A DNA stretch of 45,140 nt from Bacteroidales bacterium (GTDB taxonomy: Bacteria > Bacteroidota > Bacteroidia > Bacteroidales > UBA932): NCBI GenBank assembly GCA_017555965.1, contig JAFZFH010000078.1, positions 1-45,140 on the forward strand. The letters are read 5' to 3'. The notes under the pieces were generated by a model. That model did no database searches. It was not told where the DNA came from and worked only from the letters and a program-made list of their open reading frames with translations. The stretch's first letter is position 1. Each line of letters starts with the position of its first letter. Below, piece after piece: positions 1 through 6,014 of the stretch. The position numbers and the translations under genes are program-made.

Positions 1-79
1 GATAGTACGCGACGTGGTTCTTGTCGCTGGTATCTTCGAGGATCTTCCTCTGGAAATCAAATAACTCAACGTTTGACAT
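1..79 (-). CDS. SNF2-type helicase, N-terminal fragment cut by the contig edge
   Basis: This is the first 26 codons of the SNF2-like helicase whose complete copy is at 43816-45078. It begins at the ATG at 79 (MSNVELFDFQRK) and runs off the left end inside the terminal repeat. It is the same gene duplicated by the assembly overlap. On the circle it lies about 77 bp downstream of the Cro-like gene, so the early Cro transcript would continue into it. Confidence 0.9.
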   Translation of the reverse strand, partial: MSNVELFDFQRKILEDTSDKNHVAYY

Positions 80-141
80 TTCTATCTACCTTCTCCATAA
101 ACCGCTTGCAAGACTCTCTTATATCCCGTGGCTCTCCGTGA
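1..141. repeat. Left copy of 141-bp direct terminal repeat
   Basis: Bases 1-141 are identical to 45000-45140. The repeat lies over the start of the helicase gene, so it most likely marks closure of a circular assembly and not a biological terminal repeat. The unique circle would be 44,999 bp. Confidence 0.95.
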
Positions 142-156
142 ACACGAACCGTGATT

Positions 157-354
157 TTAAGTGAACAATTCGTAGTAGCTTTTCTCATAATGCTCACAGA
201 TCGCTTTCACCTCATGCAATGACCAATCGACCTCTCCTTTCATCCGCCTGCTGATCGCAGATGTGGATGTTCCGAGTAGATCGGCTAGGCTTTGATACGT
301 TTCTCCGTTGGATGCCATGATTCCAGCCAGTGCTGGATAGTTGATGACTTTCAT
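157..354 (-). CDS. Cro-like HTH regulator (65 aa)
   Basis: This is a small Xre/Cro-type DNA-binding protein. A helix-turn-helix spans about residues 19-42 (SLADLLGTSTSAISRRMKG), followed by helices resembling the DUF739/Cro group. The ATG at 354 is chosen because GGAAGGAGG sits seven bases upstream; an upstream in-frame extension lacks such a site. It is divergent from the CI-like repressor and is the first gene of the leftward early transcript, read from a good promoter at 404-432. By analogy with other temperate phages it should antagonise the repressor and favour lytic growth. The family assignment is from the visible HTH only; the lytic role is inferred from position. Confidence 0.85.
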   Translation of the reverse strand: MKVINYPALAGIMASNGETYQSLADLLGTSTSAISRRMKGEVDWSLHEVKAICEHYEKSYYELFT

Positions 355-379
355 TCTGTGACCTCCTTCCTTGTTTCCA

Positions 380-394
380 GTCGCACTGCGCGAC
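380..394. promoter_or_regulatory. Operator candidate at the Cro promoter
   Basis: GTCGC-ACTGC-GCGAC is a perfect 5-bp inverted repeat with a 5-base spacer. It lies just downstream of the -10 box of the leftward promoter, where a bound repressor would block initiation. The same layout recurs at 481-495 and, more weakly, at 33397 and 33429. Confidence 0.6.
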
Positions 395-403
395 TTCGTG
401 GAC

Positions 404-432
404 ATAGTACGATATGTACCTCCCCAAGTCAA
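404..432 (-). promoter_or_regulatory. Leftward early promoter for the Cro-like gene
   Basis: On the minus strand the sequence reads TTGACT, exactly 17 bases, then TACTAT, close to the sigma-70 consensus. An inverted repeat ACATA-N6-TATGT covers the -10 region (402-417), and ATGGT-N7-ACCAT lies just upstream (432-448). Both are further candidate regulator sites. Confidence 0.75.
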
Positions 433-480
433 TGGTATATTACACCATGCGATATTTATTTTTAATTTCCGTATTTTTAT

Positions 481-495
481 GTCGCATTTCGCGAT
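481..495. promoter_or_regulatory. Operator candidate in the repressor promoter
   Basis: GTCGC-ATTTC-GCGAT matches the 380-394 site in layout and at 12 of 15 bases. It covers the -35 position of a likely rightward promoter whose -10 box is TATAGT at 505-510, so the repressor could regulate its own synthesis. Confidence 0.55.
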
Positions 496-529
496 TTTAT
501 GTGTTATAGTAGTTTTCGAGGTGAGGTAA

Positions 530-889
530 ATGAAAAGCGAACAGATTGGTCAAGAGTATGTTGAGTTTGGAGTGAGACTTAGAAGATTACGACAAGCGCG
601 ACATCTTACACAAGGTCAGCTATCTGAGATCATGGGTGTCTCCAAGACATCGATCGTCAACTATGAGACAGCTACACGGAAGGTTCCGCTGGCACTGATC
701 AAAAAGTTCTCTGAGTTCTTCAACGTCAGCATCGACGATCTGATCGGGATTCAAGCCCAACCCCAGATCCACCCGATCTTGATGGAGCATTGGTGTGAAT
801 TTCTGTGTCACCAATATCTAACGGACAACGAAGCGGAAGAATTGACCGCGTATGCGGAGTTTATAGTACATAGGAGGAAGAACCAATGA
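530..889 (+). CDS. CI-like Xre-family repressor (119 aa)
   Basis: This is the likely lysogeny repressor. An HTH_3 domain occupies about residues 14-68 (LRRLRQARHLTQGQLSEIMG then VSKTSIVNYETATRKVP). A short C-terminal helical tail of about 45 residues follows. There is no S24 peptidase domain and no Ala-Gly cleavage site, so induction by RecA-stimulated self-cleavage is not expected. The start at 530 follows GAGGTGAGG. Its stop overlaps the integrase start (ATGA), so the two are co-translated as a lysogeny operon. Symmetrical operator-like sites lie between it and the divergent Cro-like gene. The HTH family call is firm; the repressor role is inferred from position. Confidence 0.87.
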   Translation: MKSEQIGQEYVEFGVRLRRLRQARHLTQGQLSEIMGVSKTSIVNYETATRKVPLALIKKFSEFFNVSIDDLIGIQAQPQIHPILMEHWCEFLCHQYLTDNEAEELTAYAEFIVHRRKNQ

Positions 890-2445
890 GAATAGAGAAT
901 CTATCAGATATGAACAAACTATCACGAAAAAAGGCATACTGCCTGTACTTGAGAAAGTCACGTGCTGACCTTGAACTGGAAGCACGTGGTGAGTTCGAGA
1001 CACTGGCACGACATGAAGCGCAATTGATGGAGATAGCTGACAGGATGGGCTTGTATATCGCCAAGATCTATCGCGAACTCGTATCGGGTGAATCCATAGC
1101 CGATAGACCGCAGATGCAACAGATGTTACAAGACATCTACGAAGGCAAGTATGAAGGTGTCCTAGTAATGGAAATCGAACGTCTGGCTCGTGGTAACACG
1201 ACTGATCAGGGACGGGTTGCGGAAGCCTTCAAGATCTCCAATACGAAGATCATTACACCAACTAAGACATACGATCCAAATGATGAGTATGACGAGGAAT
1301 ACTTCGAGTTCTCCCTGTTCATGTCACGGAAAGAGTACAAGACCATCAGACGACGTATGCAAGCTGGAACGATCGCATCCGTCAAGGAAGGTAACTACTT
1401 GGGAGCGCATCGACCATACGGTTACAATATCGTGAAGAAAGGTCGTAACAACAGAACGTTGGAGATCTTCGAGGAAGAAGCTGAAGTGATCCGAATGATG
1501 TTCGATTGGTACGTCAATGATGGTTTGACCTTCGGAGAGATAGCGAAGAAACTGTCGAGTATGGGGATCCCAACCCAACGGAAGACACAACTTGAATGGA
1601 GTCATGGGACGGTTCGGGATATGCTGTCCAACGTGGTATACATCGGTAAGGTGAGATGGAGCGCGCGGAAGTGGACTAAGGAGTATGACGATGGGAAACT
1701 GGTCAAGGTAAGACGAAGACAATCAGAGAAGGATCAGATCATCGTACAAGGGAAACACCCAGCTATCGTTACAGATGAACTTTTTCAGAAAGCTATGGAA
1801 AGACGGAAGACTCGTTCGGTTCCGATCAATCATCTGATGAAGATCCAGAATCCACTATCGGGTATACTCAAATGTAAGCAGTGTGGAATGTCACTTGTCA
1901 GAAATGTTCCACAAGGTAAAGAAAGTGGTTATCCAGCGAGGGTGAGACATAGATCTACAAAGCAATGCAAGATCAAGACAGCACCTTTGGATGACGTGGT
2001 GAAAGCGGTGATCGATGGGTTAAGAGTACACATCGAAGACTTCACTTTCAAGATGACGAACGACGATGAGAACAGACGATACGAACAACGGGAAGCTGAG
2101 ATCAATCGATTGATGGCTGAACTTCACAAACTCAAAATCAAACGAAGCAACCTGTTCGAGTTGCTGGAAGATAAGACGTACACCAAAGAAGAGTTCAAGG
2201 AACGGAAAGAGGTCATCACATCCCAGATACAGACAGTCGAGTTGACGCTGGAACGGATGGAATCAGAACTGATTGCACCTGTGGATTATCAGGAGAAAAT
2301 CGTAAGATTCAACGATGTCATCGAGAAGCTGTTGGATGAATCAGTTGATGCGAAACTTAAGAACGACCTTTTGAAAGACATCATAAAACACATAGAATAC
2401 AGTCATGACGGGAATCAAGTGGTTCTCGATATTATTTTAAAATAA
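886..2445 (+). CDS. int: Large serine recombinase (phage integrase, 519 aa)
   Basis: It catalyses site-specific integration and excision between attP and attB. The resolvase catalytic domain occupies about residues 16-165, with the nucleophile serine in YLRKSRAD near residue 25 and the conserved ERLARG segment near 100. A Recombinase domain follows (about 175-290). Then comes a zinc-ribbon region (CKQCGMSLV, with two later cysteines in RHRSTKQCKIK) and a long coiled coil at about 400-480, typical of large serine integrases. The ATG at 886 overlaps the repressor stop and has AGGAGGAAG upstream. It is the last gene of the rightward unit. The attachment site was not identified; it often adjoins such genes. 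Confidence 0.95.
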   Translation: MRIENLSDMNKLSRKKAYCLYLRKSRADLELEARGEFETLARHEAQLMEIADRMGLYIAKIYRELVSGESIADRPQMQQMLQDIYEGKYEGVLVMEIERLARGNTTDQGRVAEAFKISNTKIITPTKTYDPNDEYDEEYFEFSLFMSRKEYKTIRRRMQAGTIASVKEGNYLGAHRPYGYNIVKKGRNNRTLEIFEEEAEVIRMMFDWYVNDGLTFGEIAKKLSSMGIPTQRKTQLEWSHGTVRDMLSNVVYIGKVRWSARKWTKEYDDGKLVKVRRRQSEKDQIIVQGKHPAIVTDELFQKAMERRKTRSVPINHLMKIQNPLSGILKCKQCGMSLVRNVPQGKESGYPARVRHRSTKQCKIKTAPLDDVVKAVIDGLRVHIEDFTFKMTNDDENRRYEQREAEINRLMAELHKLKIKRSNLFELLEDKTYTKEEFKERKEVITSQIQTVELTLERMESELIAPVDYQEKIVRFNDVIEKLLDESVDAKLKNDLLKDIIKHIEYSHDGNQVVLDIILK

Positions 2446-2448
2446 ATA

Positions 2449-2490
2449 CATACCCTTATGGTGTTTAACTTATGTCACCATAAGGGTATG
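2449..2490. terminator. Hairpin terminator between convergent units
   Basis: A perfect 15-bp stem (CATACCCTTATGGTG with its complement) and a 12-base loop lie 4 bp after the integrase stop. AAAATTGTTT follows on the plus strand, and AT-rich sequence lies on the other side. It sits between the rightward lysogeny unit and the end of the leftward accessory unit, so it could act in both directions. The T tract is imperfect. Confidence 0.7.
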
Positions 2491-2498
2491 AAAATTGT

Positions 2499-2645
2499 TT
2501 AAAGCTTTTCGATCGTGATCCTGACTATATCCCCAGCGGTTACATCAAGCATTTTCAATTCCTTGGTGATGTTCACCGAAAGGGAATTTCCATTCTTCAC
2601 AATCACTTTATCGCATACTGTATCATTCATGTTATTGTTCTCCAT
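2499..2645 (-). CDS. AbrB/MazE-fold small protein (48 aa)
   Basis: This short gene encodes the swapped-hairpin pattern of AbrB/MazE/SpoVT proteins: VIVKNGNSLSVNITKEL, then LDVTAGDIVRITI. These proteins bind DNA as dimers, and MazE members also neutralise MazF toxins through a C-terminal tail. Here that tail is almost absent, so it may be a plain DNA-binding regulator. The ATG at 2645 shares one base with the dUTPase stop (TAATG), indicating coupling. A MazF-like gene without an adjacent antitoxin lies far away at 36390-36719; any partnership is speculative. Confidence 0.75.
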   Translation of the reverse strand: MENNNMNDTVCDKVIVKNGNSLSVNITKELKMLDVTAGDIVRITIEKL

Positions 2646-3055
2646 TACAGTTTTCCAGTGGATCCGAGTCCACCTGTTCTTTCAGCTTCAGGTTTGATCT
2701 CCTGGGGAATCAGTCCGAACTTGACGATCACTCCCTGCATGACCTTTTCACCTCTCATGAGGGTGATTTTCTTGTCGGTAGTGAGAGCGATCTTGATCGT
2801 ATCGCGATAGTCCGCGTCGATCACTCCGACTGTGTTCTTCAGCCTTAGACCGTACTTGATCCCTAGGCTACTACGTGGAAACAGGAGCATGACCTGATCG
2901 ATACCCAGATCACCTTCCTCAAGACAAACCCCACTATCGATGACGACTGTTTGACCAGGTTCGATGGTCATCTCACATGGCATCTTGAAATCATAGCCTG
3001 CTGAATGCTTGGTTGCCCTCCTGGGCATGAGATTGTTTCCCATAGTCGAAATCAT
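2645..3055 (-). CDS. dut: dUTPase (136 aa)
   Basis: It hydrolyses dUTP to dUMP and pyrophosphate, keeping uracil out of phage DNA and supplying dUMP for thymidylate synthesis. All five trimeric dUTPase motifs are visible: ATKHSAGYDF, PRSSLGIKYGL, GVIDADYRDTI (with the catalytic Asp), RGEKVMQGVIV and RTGGLGSTG at the C-terminus. The start at 3055 is preferred because GGAGAG lies six bases upstream and it overlaps the previous ORF by ATGA; the longer reading from 3115 has no ribosome binding site. Its product feeds the ThyX encoded a kilobase upstream in the same direction. Confidence 0.95.
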   Translation of the reverse strand: MISTMGNNLMPRRATKHSAGYDFKMPCEMTIEPGQTVVIDSGVCLEEGDLGIDQVMLLFPRSSLGIKYGLRLKNTVGVIDADYRDTIKIALTTDKKITLMRGEKVMQGVIVKFGLIPQEIKPEAERTGGLGSTGKL

Positions 3056-3243
3056 TCTGTTCTCTCCACGATGTATATCATTTTCTTCACGCTTGGCACG
3101 TTCTGACTTGTCCATTCGGTCTTACAATTGACGATCCTCCACGTACGGGAATGGAACCACAACCACCACATCACACAATGATACGATGTCGATTCCTCCA
3201 TCGTGGATCCTTCCACGGACTGTACGCTGTATATTGATCTCAT
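3052..3243 (-). CDS. Hypothetical tryptophan-rich small protein (63 aa)
   Basis: No family was recognised. The frame is open from an ATG at 3243, behind GAGGGTGA, to a TGA that overlaps the dUTPase start by ATGA. Four tryptophans fall in a cluster (WWLWFHSRTW). A competing 41-aa frame starts four bases earlier (MYEINIQRTVRG) and ends inside this one. The stop-start overlap with dUTPase favours the longer frame, but neither is certain. Confidence 0.4.
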   Translation of the reverse strand: MRSIYSVQSVEGSTMEESTSYHCVMWWLWFHSRTWRIVNCKTEWTSQNVPSVKKMIYIVERTE

Positions 3244-3280
3244 ACATTTCACCCTCTGGTGATCCAGCACGGGTTAACGG

Positions 3281-3348
3281 GCATTGGGGAACAGGAGATA
3301 CACTGGTTCAGTTAGGATGGGATGCGAACCAGAAGAAAAGCCCAATGC
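3281..3348. other. Nested inverted repeats, possible structured RNA element
   Basis: GCATTGGG (3281-3288) pairs perfectly with CCCAATGC (3341-3348). Inside it, CTGGTTC (3303-3309) pairs with GAACCAG (3326-3332). This lies in a 132-bp stretch (3244-3375) with no convincing gene, in a module where most genes overlap. It could be a structured RNA, a processing site or a protein-binding site. It is not a canonical tRNA. Confidence 0.4.
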
Positions 3349-3375
3349 TTTCCGCCTCATGCTGGATGGTTTCAA

Positions 3376-3555
3376 TTAGTCGTTCATTGTGTTCCAGGAT
3401 TTAATTGCTTCATCGTACGTCCAATAGACAGGCTCGAAGCGGTACTTCGTGACAGGACACTCATGCACCAACTGTACCAACCACCTGTCTGAAGAGATGT
3501 GCTTCTTGGAGACCCTTGGAAGAAGGTTACACTTGGAGCAGGTATGGACTTTCAT
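3376..3555 (-). CDS. Lar-like restriction-alleviation family protein (59 aa)
   Basis: The layout resembles the Lar_restr_allev family: an N-terminal CSKC knuckle (residues 6-9), a second cysteine region (HECP near 33), and the family's closing motif EAIKSWN near residues 49-55. Known Lar proteins modulate host type I restriction, but most phage members of this small zinc-ribbon family are untested. The start at 3555 has a strong GGGAGGGAT upstream and overlaps the preceding gene by ATGA. It belongs to the chain of small coupled genes below promoter-leader element 1. Confidence 0.7.
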   Translation of the reverse strand: MKVHTCSKCNLLPRVSKKHISSDRWLVQLVHECPVTKYRFEPVYWTYDEAIKSWNTMND

Positions 3556-3701
3556 ACTCTATCCCTCCCGACGATCGCGTACACATCCCCGTCCATGAAG
3601 ATCTCCTGGTCGGGATGCTCTGCGATCAGTCTGTCAACCTCTCTCATGACCTGACCGAGGGTGAGTTCGCAAGTGCGAATGTCGATGTAGATGTGATCCA
3701 T
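3552..3701 (-). CDS. Hypothetical small protein (49 aa)
   Basis: This unrecognised, mostly acidic protein begins MDHIYIDIRTCELTLGQVM and contains HPDQEIFMDGDVYAIVGR. It has the look of a conserved phage small protein with a beta-hairpin end. GAGGGAGTGAA precedes the ATG at 3701. Its stop overlaps the Lar-like start by 4 bp, which supports it as a real, translated gene despite its size. Confidence 0.7.
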   Translation of the reverse strand: MDHIYIDIRTCELTLGQVMREVDRLIAEHPDQEIFMDGDVYAIVGRDRV

Positions 3702-3715
3702 TTCACTCCCTCTGA

Positions 3716-3892
3716 TCACTGGATAAAGACCTGGTAGTAGGTCTTTCCGTTCTGCTTAAGGATCATGTACTTGGCGACCCTGCGTCCCCTCTTGAACTGG
3801 TTCTGGAACTTCTTGATGAATGCCACCTTGTCATCGGTCGCGATGTCGGTTCTACGGGTGTAGTAGTTGTAGATGCTGTATATGTCTGCCAT
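3716..3892 (-). CDS. Hypothetical small basic protein (58 aa)
   Basis: No family was recognised. The protein is rich in Lys/Arg and Tyr (NYYTRRTD, KFQNQFKRGRRVAKY) and could bind nucleic acid. The ATG at 3892 is chosen because it follows the AACAGGAGA leader shared by five genes of this genome; an upstream extension would run back through that leader. It is the first gene of the unit reading towards Lar, dUTPase and the AbrB-like gene. Confidence 0.75.
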   Translation of the reverse strand: MADIYSIYNYYTRRTDIATDDKVAFIKKFQNQFKRGRRVAKYMILKQNGKTYYQVFIQ

Positions 3893-3988
3893 TTTCGATT
3901 TCTCCTGTTCTGTCGGATCCATTTCGGTTCTGACAATATGCTGTAAGATTTGTATCATATATAATACTTCGTATTATTTTGTATGATA
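3893..3988 (-). promoter_or_regulatory. Promoter-leader element 1
   Basis: On the minus strand it carries AATACGAAGTATTATATATG, then TTACAG and ATATTGTC, then AACAGGAGA before the ATG. It shares this order and spacing with elements at 9500, 10020, 34378 and 43403; the core is identical to that at 43403. The GGG/CCC hairpin of the other leaders is weak or missing here. Confidence 0.7.
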
Positions 3989-4005
3989 AAAGGTTTAGAA
4001 ATTGT

Positions 4006-4155
4006 TTAGGATCCGAATTTTCTTCTCCTGACAGCTTCGTAGATCTTACCTTTCTCGAACCCCTCTCGGAATGCTTGCCCACAGGATCCGCAGAAGTACA
4101 AGTTCTCCTTCTTGAACTCGTGTTCAGCCTGACGAGAACAGAAGGAACACCTCAT
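4006..4155 (-). CDS. Small zinc-ribbon protein (49 aa)
   Basis: Two CxxC knuckles (CSFC at 3-6, CGSC at 22-25) define a compact zinc ribbon, followed by a basic tail (AVRRRKFGS). Such proteins usually bind nucleic acid or protein; the target is unknown. The ATG at 4155 overlaps the ThyX stop (ATGA), so it is coupled to ThyX as the last gene before promoter-leader element 1. GGTGAAGGG serves as the ribosome binding site. Confidence 0.75.
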   Translation of the reverse strand: MRCSFCSRQAEHEFKKENLYFCGSCGQAFREGFEKGKIYEAVRRRKFGS

Positions 4156-4844
4156 CCCTTCACCTTCTTCGGGAACCTTCCACATCCTCTGGCTTCAGGA
4201 CAGTAACCCAGTTGTTTACATCTGGATCCAGCATCCTCGAAGATCGACGGAGCGACCTCGCGCACGAGTGCGAGCATTATGTCAGCGAGTTGCTTGATCT
4301 CCCACTGCGCTCTCTCACAGCACCTCAGCGAGAAGAAGTGACGGAGTTCGCGCGCGTTCATGGTCACGATGAGATTGGTCTTGCAGGCATTGGGAAGGAT
4401 GTAACGGGCATCCTCTTCGGGGATGCCTGCCTTGACCAATGTATCATATTCCTCTCCCAACTCACACATGATCTTCTCATACCATTCCAAGGTGCTGATC
4501 TCATCGCCAGTATACTCATTTCTCCAAATTGTCTTCGAGTCTTTGATGCTCTCAGGCACGACATAATCGAATCCATCCATCCTGACGTATCTTTGAGACT
4601 GCTGGCTGTATGATGCCATCCTGTGACGTACAAGTTGATGAGAACAGGCTCTTGAGATCCCTTCGATAGCGAAAGTGAAGGTTGCGTGTTCCAGTACAGA
4701 CTCGTGTCCAGATCTGAGCGCGTGTCCAAGTGCTTTGAATCCATCCTCTTTCAGATCGGGTCTGCTCTCGCTCACGCAGATCTCTGCTCCGAGGTTACAG
4801 ACTGATTCAGCCATGGGTGTATATGCTATCAGTTCGATATTCAT
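4152..4844 (-). CDS. thyX: FAD-dependent thymidylate synthase ThyX (230 aa)
   Basis: It makes dTMP from dUMP using methylene-tetrahydrofolate and NADPH with FAD. The ThyX signature RHRxxSxxxxSxRY is present (RHRMASYSQQSQRY, about residues 73-86), and the length is normal for the family. The C-terminus has a short cysteine cluster (CKQLGYCPEARGC) that many phage ThyX proteins share. The start overlaps the preceding ORF by 4 bp. With dUTPase in the same module it completes a dUTP to dUMP to dTMP route, which would support phage DNA synthesis and reduce dependence on host thymidylate synthase. Confidence 0.96.
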   Translation of the reverse strand: MNIELIAYTPMAESVCNLGAEICVSESRPDLKEDGFKALGHALRSGHESVLEHATFTFAIEGISRACSHQLVRHRMASYSQQSQRYVRMDGFDYVVPESIKDSKTIWRNEYTGDEISTLEWYEKIMCELGEEYDTLVKAGIPEEDARYILPNACKTNLIVTMNARELRHFFSLRCCERAQWEIKQLADIMLALVREVAPSIFEDAGSRCKQLGYCPEARGCGRFPKKVKG

Positions 4845-5056
4845 TCAACCACCTCACGAGTCACCCCAAAGCGACTCCCACGAACAAAGTCGTGATAATC
4901 CCATATGTCGTCCCACGAGATTTTCATTTTAAAGTATGCGTCGAGACTCCCATACTCATCAACCGTACTGTCTATCCACGCAACCTTTTCAGCAAGTTTG
5001 CGCACGCCTTCTTCCCCAAGACGTTCATCGAACTTTGAGGTTGTCACTTGCTTCAT
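4841..5056 (-). CDS. Hypothetical acidic protein (71 aa)
   Basis: This unrecognised protein has an amphipathic helical middle (ERLGEEGVRKLAEKVAWIDS) and several aromatic residues near the end (WDDIWDYHDF). It overlaps ThyX by 4 bp downstream and the next small gene by 4 bp upstream, so it is embedded in a translationally coupled run. No domain is visible. Confidence 0.7.
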   Translation of the reverse strand: MKQVTTSKFDERLGEEGVRKLAEKVAWIDSTVDEYGSLDAYFKMKISWDDIWDYHDFVRGSRFGVTREVVE

Positions 5057-5199
5057 TCTCTCACCTCGTACTCATGGATCATGATGCAATCGAAATTTCC
5101 GTACTTCTCTATGACGAACCTCTCTGCGGACTTCCAGCTAGAGAATATACCCACGAAGCGTGTCATATAGAACTGTTCAAACACGATATACACTTTCAT
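5053..5199 (-). CDS. Hypothetical small protein (48 aa)
   Basis: Sequence MKVYIVFEQF...SSWKSAERFVIEKY is typical of short alpha/beta phage proteins, but no family is recognised. GAGGTCGAGAGA precedes the ATG at 5199. Both ends overlap neighbours by ATGA (5053-5056 and 5196-5199), strong evidence that it is translated. It resembles the 53-aa product at 43009-43170 in opening (MKV), size and the W/K/A-rich middle. Confidence 0.75.
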   Translation of the reverse strand: MKVYIVFEQFYMTRFVGIFSSWKSAERFVIEKYGNFDCIMIHEYEVRE

Positions 5200-5375
5200 T
5201 CTCTCGACCTCTTCTCACGACACTCAGGACACAGACACCAGATCCCGCACTCCAAGGTGAGCCATCCAGCGTCATTGATGCGCTTCACACAGGTGGCGCG
5301 ATCTTCCGATACCCCGATGTAGGAGACCTTGCACCTGTCACAACGTGCGATGTAGTAGATGGCAGGCTCGATCAT
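5196..5375 (-). CDS. Small cysteine-rich zinc-binding protein (59 aa)
   Basis: Cysteines fall as CDRC (12-15) and CLCPEC near the end, with two more between, consistent with a zinc ribbon. The start at 5375 is set by AGGAGGTCATCGG immediately upstream; an earlier in-frame start would overlap the preceding gene by about 60 bp. Its stop overlaps the next gene by 4 bp. Function is unknown. Confidence 0.72.
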   Translation of the reverse strand: MIEPAIYYIARCDRCKVSYIGVSEDRATCVKRINDAGWLTLECGIWCLCPECREKRSRE

Positions 5376-5641
5376 TCCGATGACCTCCTGATCTGTGGGA
5401 TGGGATTCCTCTTGGGTCTGTAAGCTGTCTCCCAATGCTCAGGGACGAACTTGACCCACTCACCTTCATCAACACACTTGATCGTGGTGATCCAAGTCTC
5501 GTCGTAGAAGGTGTAGACTTCAAACTGTGTGCCAGGGGATGCGTATCCCCTGGCGGTCAGCTTCTCACAGAGCGTCTTAAGACCTCTACCCGTACAGATC
5601 CCCTCAGCGAGCTGGACATAAACCGCGTTCAGGCTTGACAT
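5372..5641 (-). CDS. Hypothetical protein (89 aa)
   Basis: No recognised family. It is a mixed alpha/beta sequence (LCEKLTARGY, then FEVYTFYDETWITTIKCV) ending in a basic proline-rich tail (YRPKRNPIPQIRR). The ATG at 5641 follows AGAGGGGTGATG. It overlaps the next gene by 4 bp and abuts the previous one at 5641. Confidence 0.7.
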   Translation of the reverse strand: MSSLNAVYVQLAEGICTGRGLKTLCEKLTARGYASPGTQFEVYTFYDETWITTIKCVDEGEWVKFVPEHWETAYRPKRNPIPQIRRSSE

Positions 5642-5790
5642 CAAGCATCACCCCTCTTAGGCTCGAAGCCTGGACAACCCATCTTCCCATCGCTACACGT
5701 GATGTTGCGCCAATCTGTAATTGTCGCATCCCAGACCAGCATCACCTTATCGTTCTGATGCTTGCAGATGTCACACAGGGGGAGATACAT
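5641..5790 (-). CDS. Small zinc-finger-like protein (49 aa)
   Basis: It has a CDIC knuckle at residues 7-10 and later cysteines (CSDGKMGCPGF), the arrangement of a small treble-clef or ribbon fold. The reading from 5790 is preferred because the longer ORF upstream is arginine/serine-rich out-of-frame translation of the 72-aa gene. It starts one base after that gene's stop. Function unknown. Confidence 0.68.
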   Translation of the reverse strand: MYLPLCDICKHQNDKVMLVWDATITDWRNITCSDGKMGCPGFEPKRGDA

Positions 5791-5791
5791 C

Positions 5792-6010
5792 TCACTCGAC
5801 CAGCTCATAGTCCTCGACCTCCCAATCGTCCAGATCGACCTCATACGAGGTGTTGTCGTCCTTCCAGATCTCCACCTGTCTCTGGATCTCTTCGGTGTCA
5901 CCAGGGTTGGCATCCACTCTGATCGTTGCTGTCATCTGTACCTTCACACTCAGTTCATATCTACCGTTTCTATATACACGGGTTCCGTCGCTGTCTATCC
6001 TATAGCTCAT
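5792..6010 (-). CDS. Hypothetical acidic protein (72 aa)
   Basis: An unrecognised, strongly acidic protein with a predicted beta-rich N-terminal part (YRNGRYELSVKVQMTATIRV) and an acidic tail (DDWEVEDYELVE). A small DNA-mimic or inhibitor role is possible but unsupported. It follows the IbrA-like gene by 4 bp. Confidence 0.7.
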   Translation of the reverse strand: MSYRIDSDGTRVYRNGRYELSVKVQMTATIRVDANPGDTEEIQRQVEIWKDDNTSYEVDLDDWEVEDYELVE

Positions 6011-6014
6011 TCTA

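Noticed and set aside
2446-2498. attP site
   Set aside because: Serine integrase sites often adjoin the gene, but the only clear feature is the terminator hairpin, and without a host junction no core can be named.
3281-3348. tRNA gene
   Set aside because: The outer stem and a GGTTCG-like run suggest one, but no T-arm stem, anticodon arm or 3' CCA region can be folded on either strand.
3955-3988. Archaeal TATA-box promoter (TTATATAT)
   Set aside because: The peptidoglycan amidase, strong Shine-Dalgarno sites and sigma-70-like spacing in several copies point to a bacterial host.
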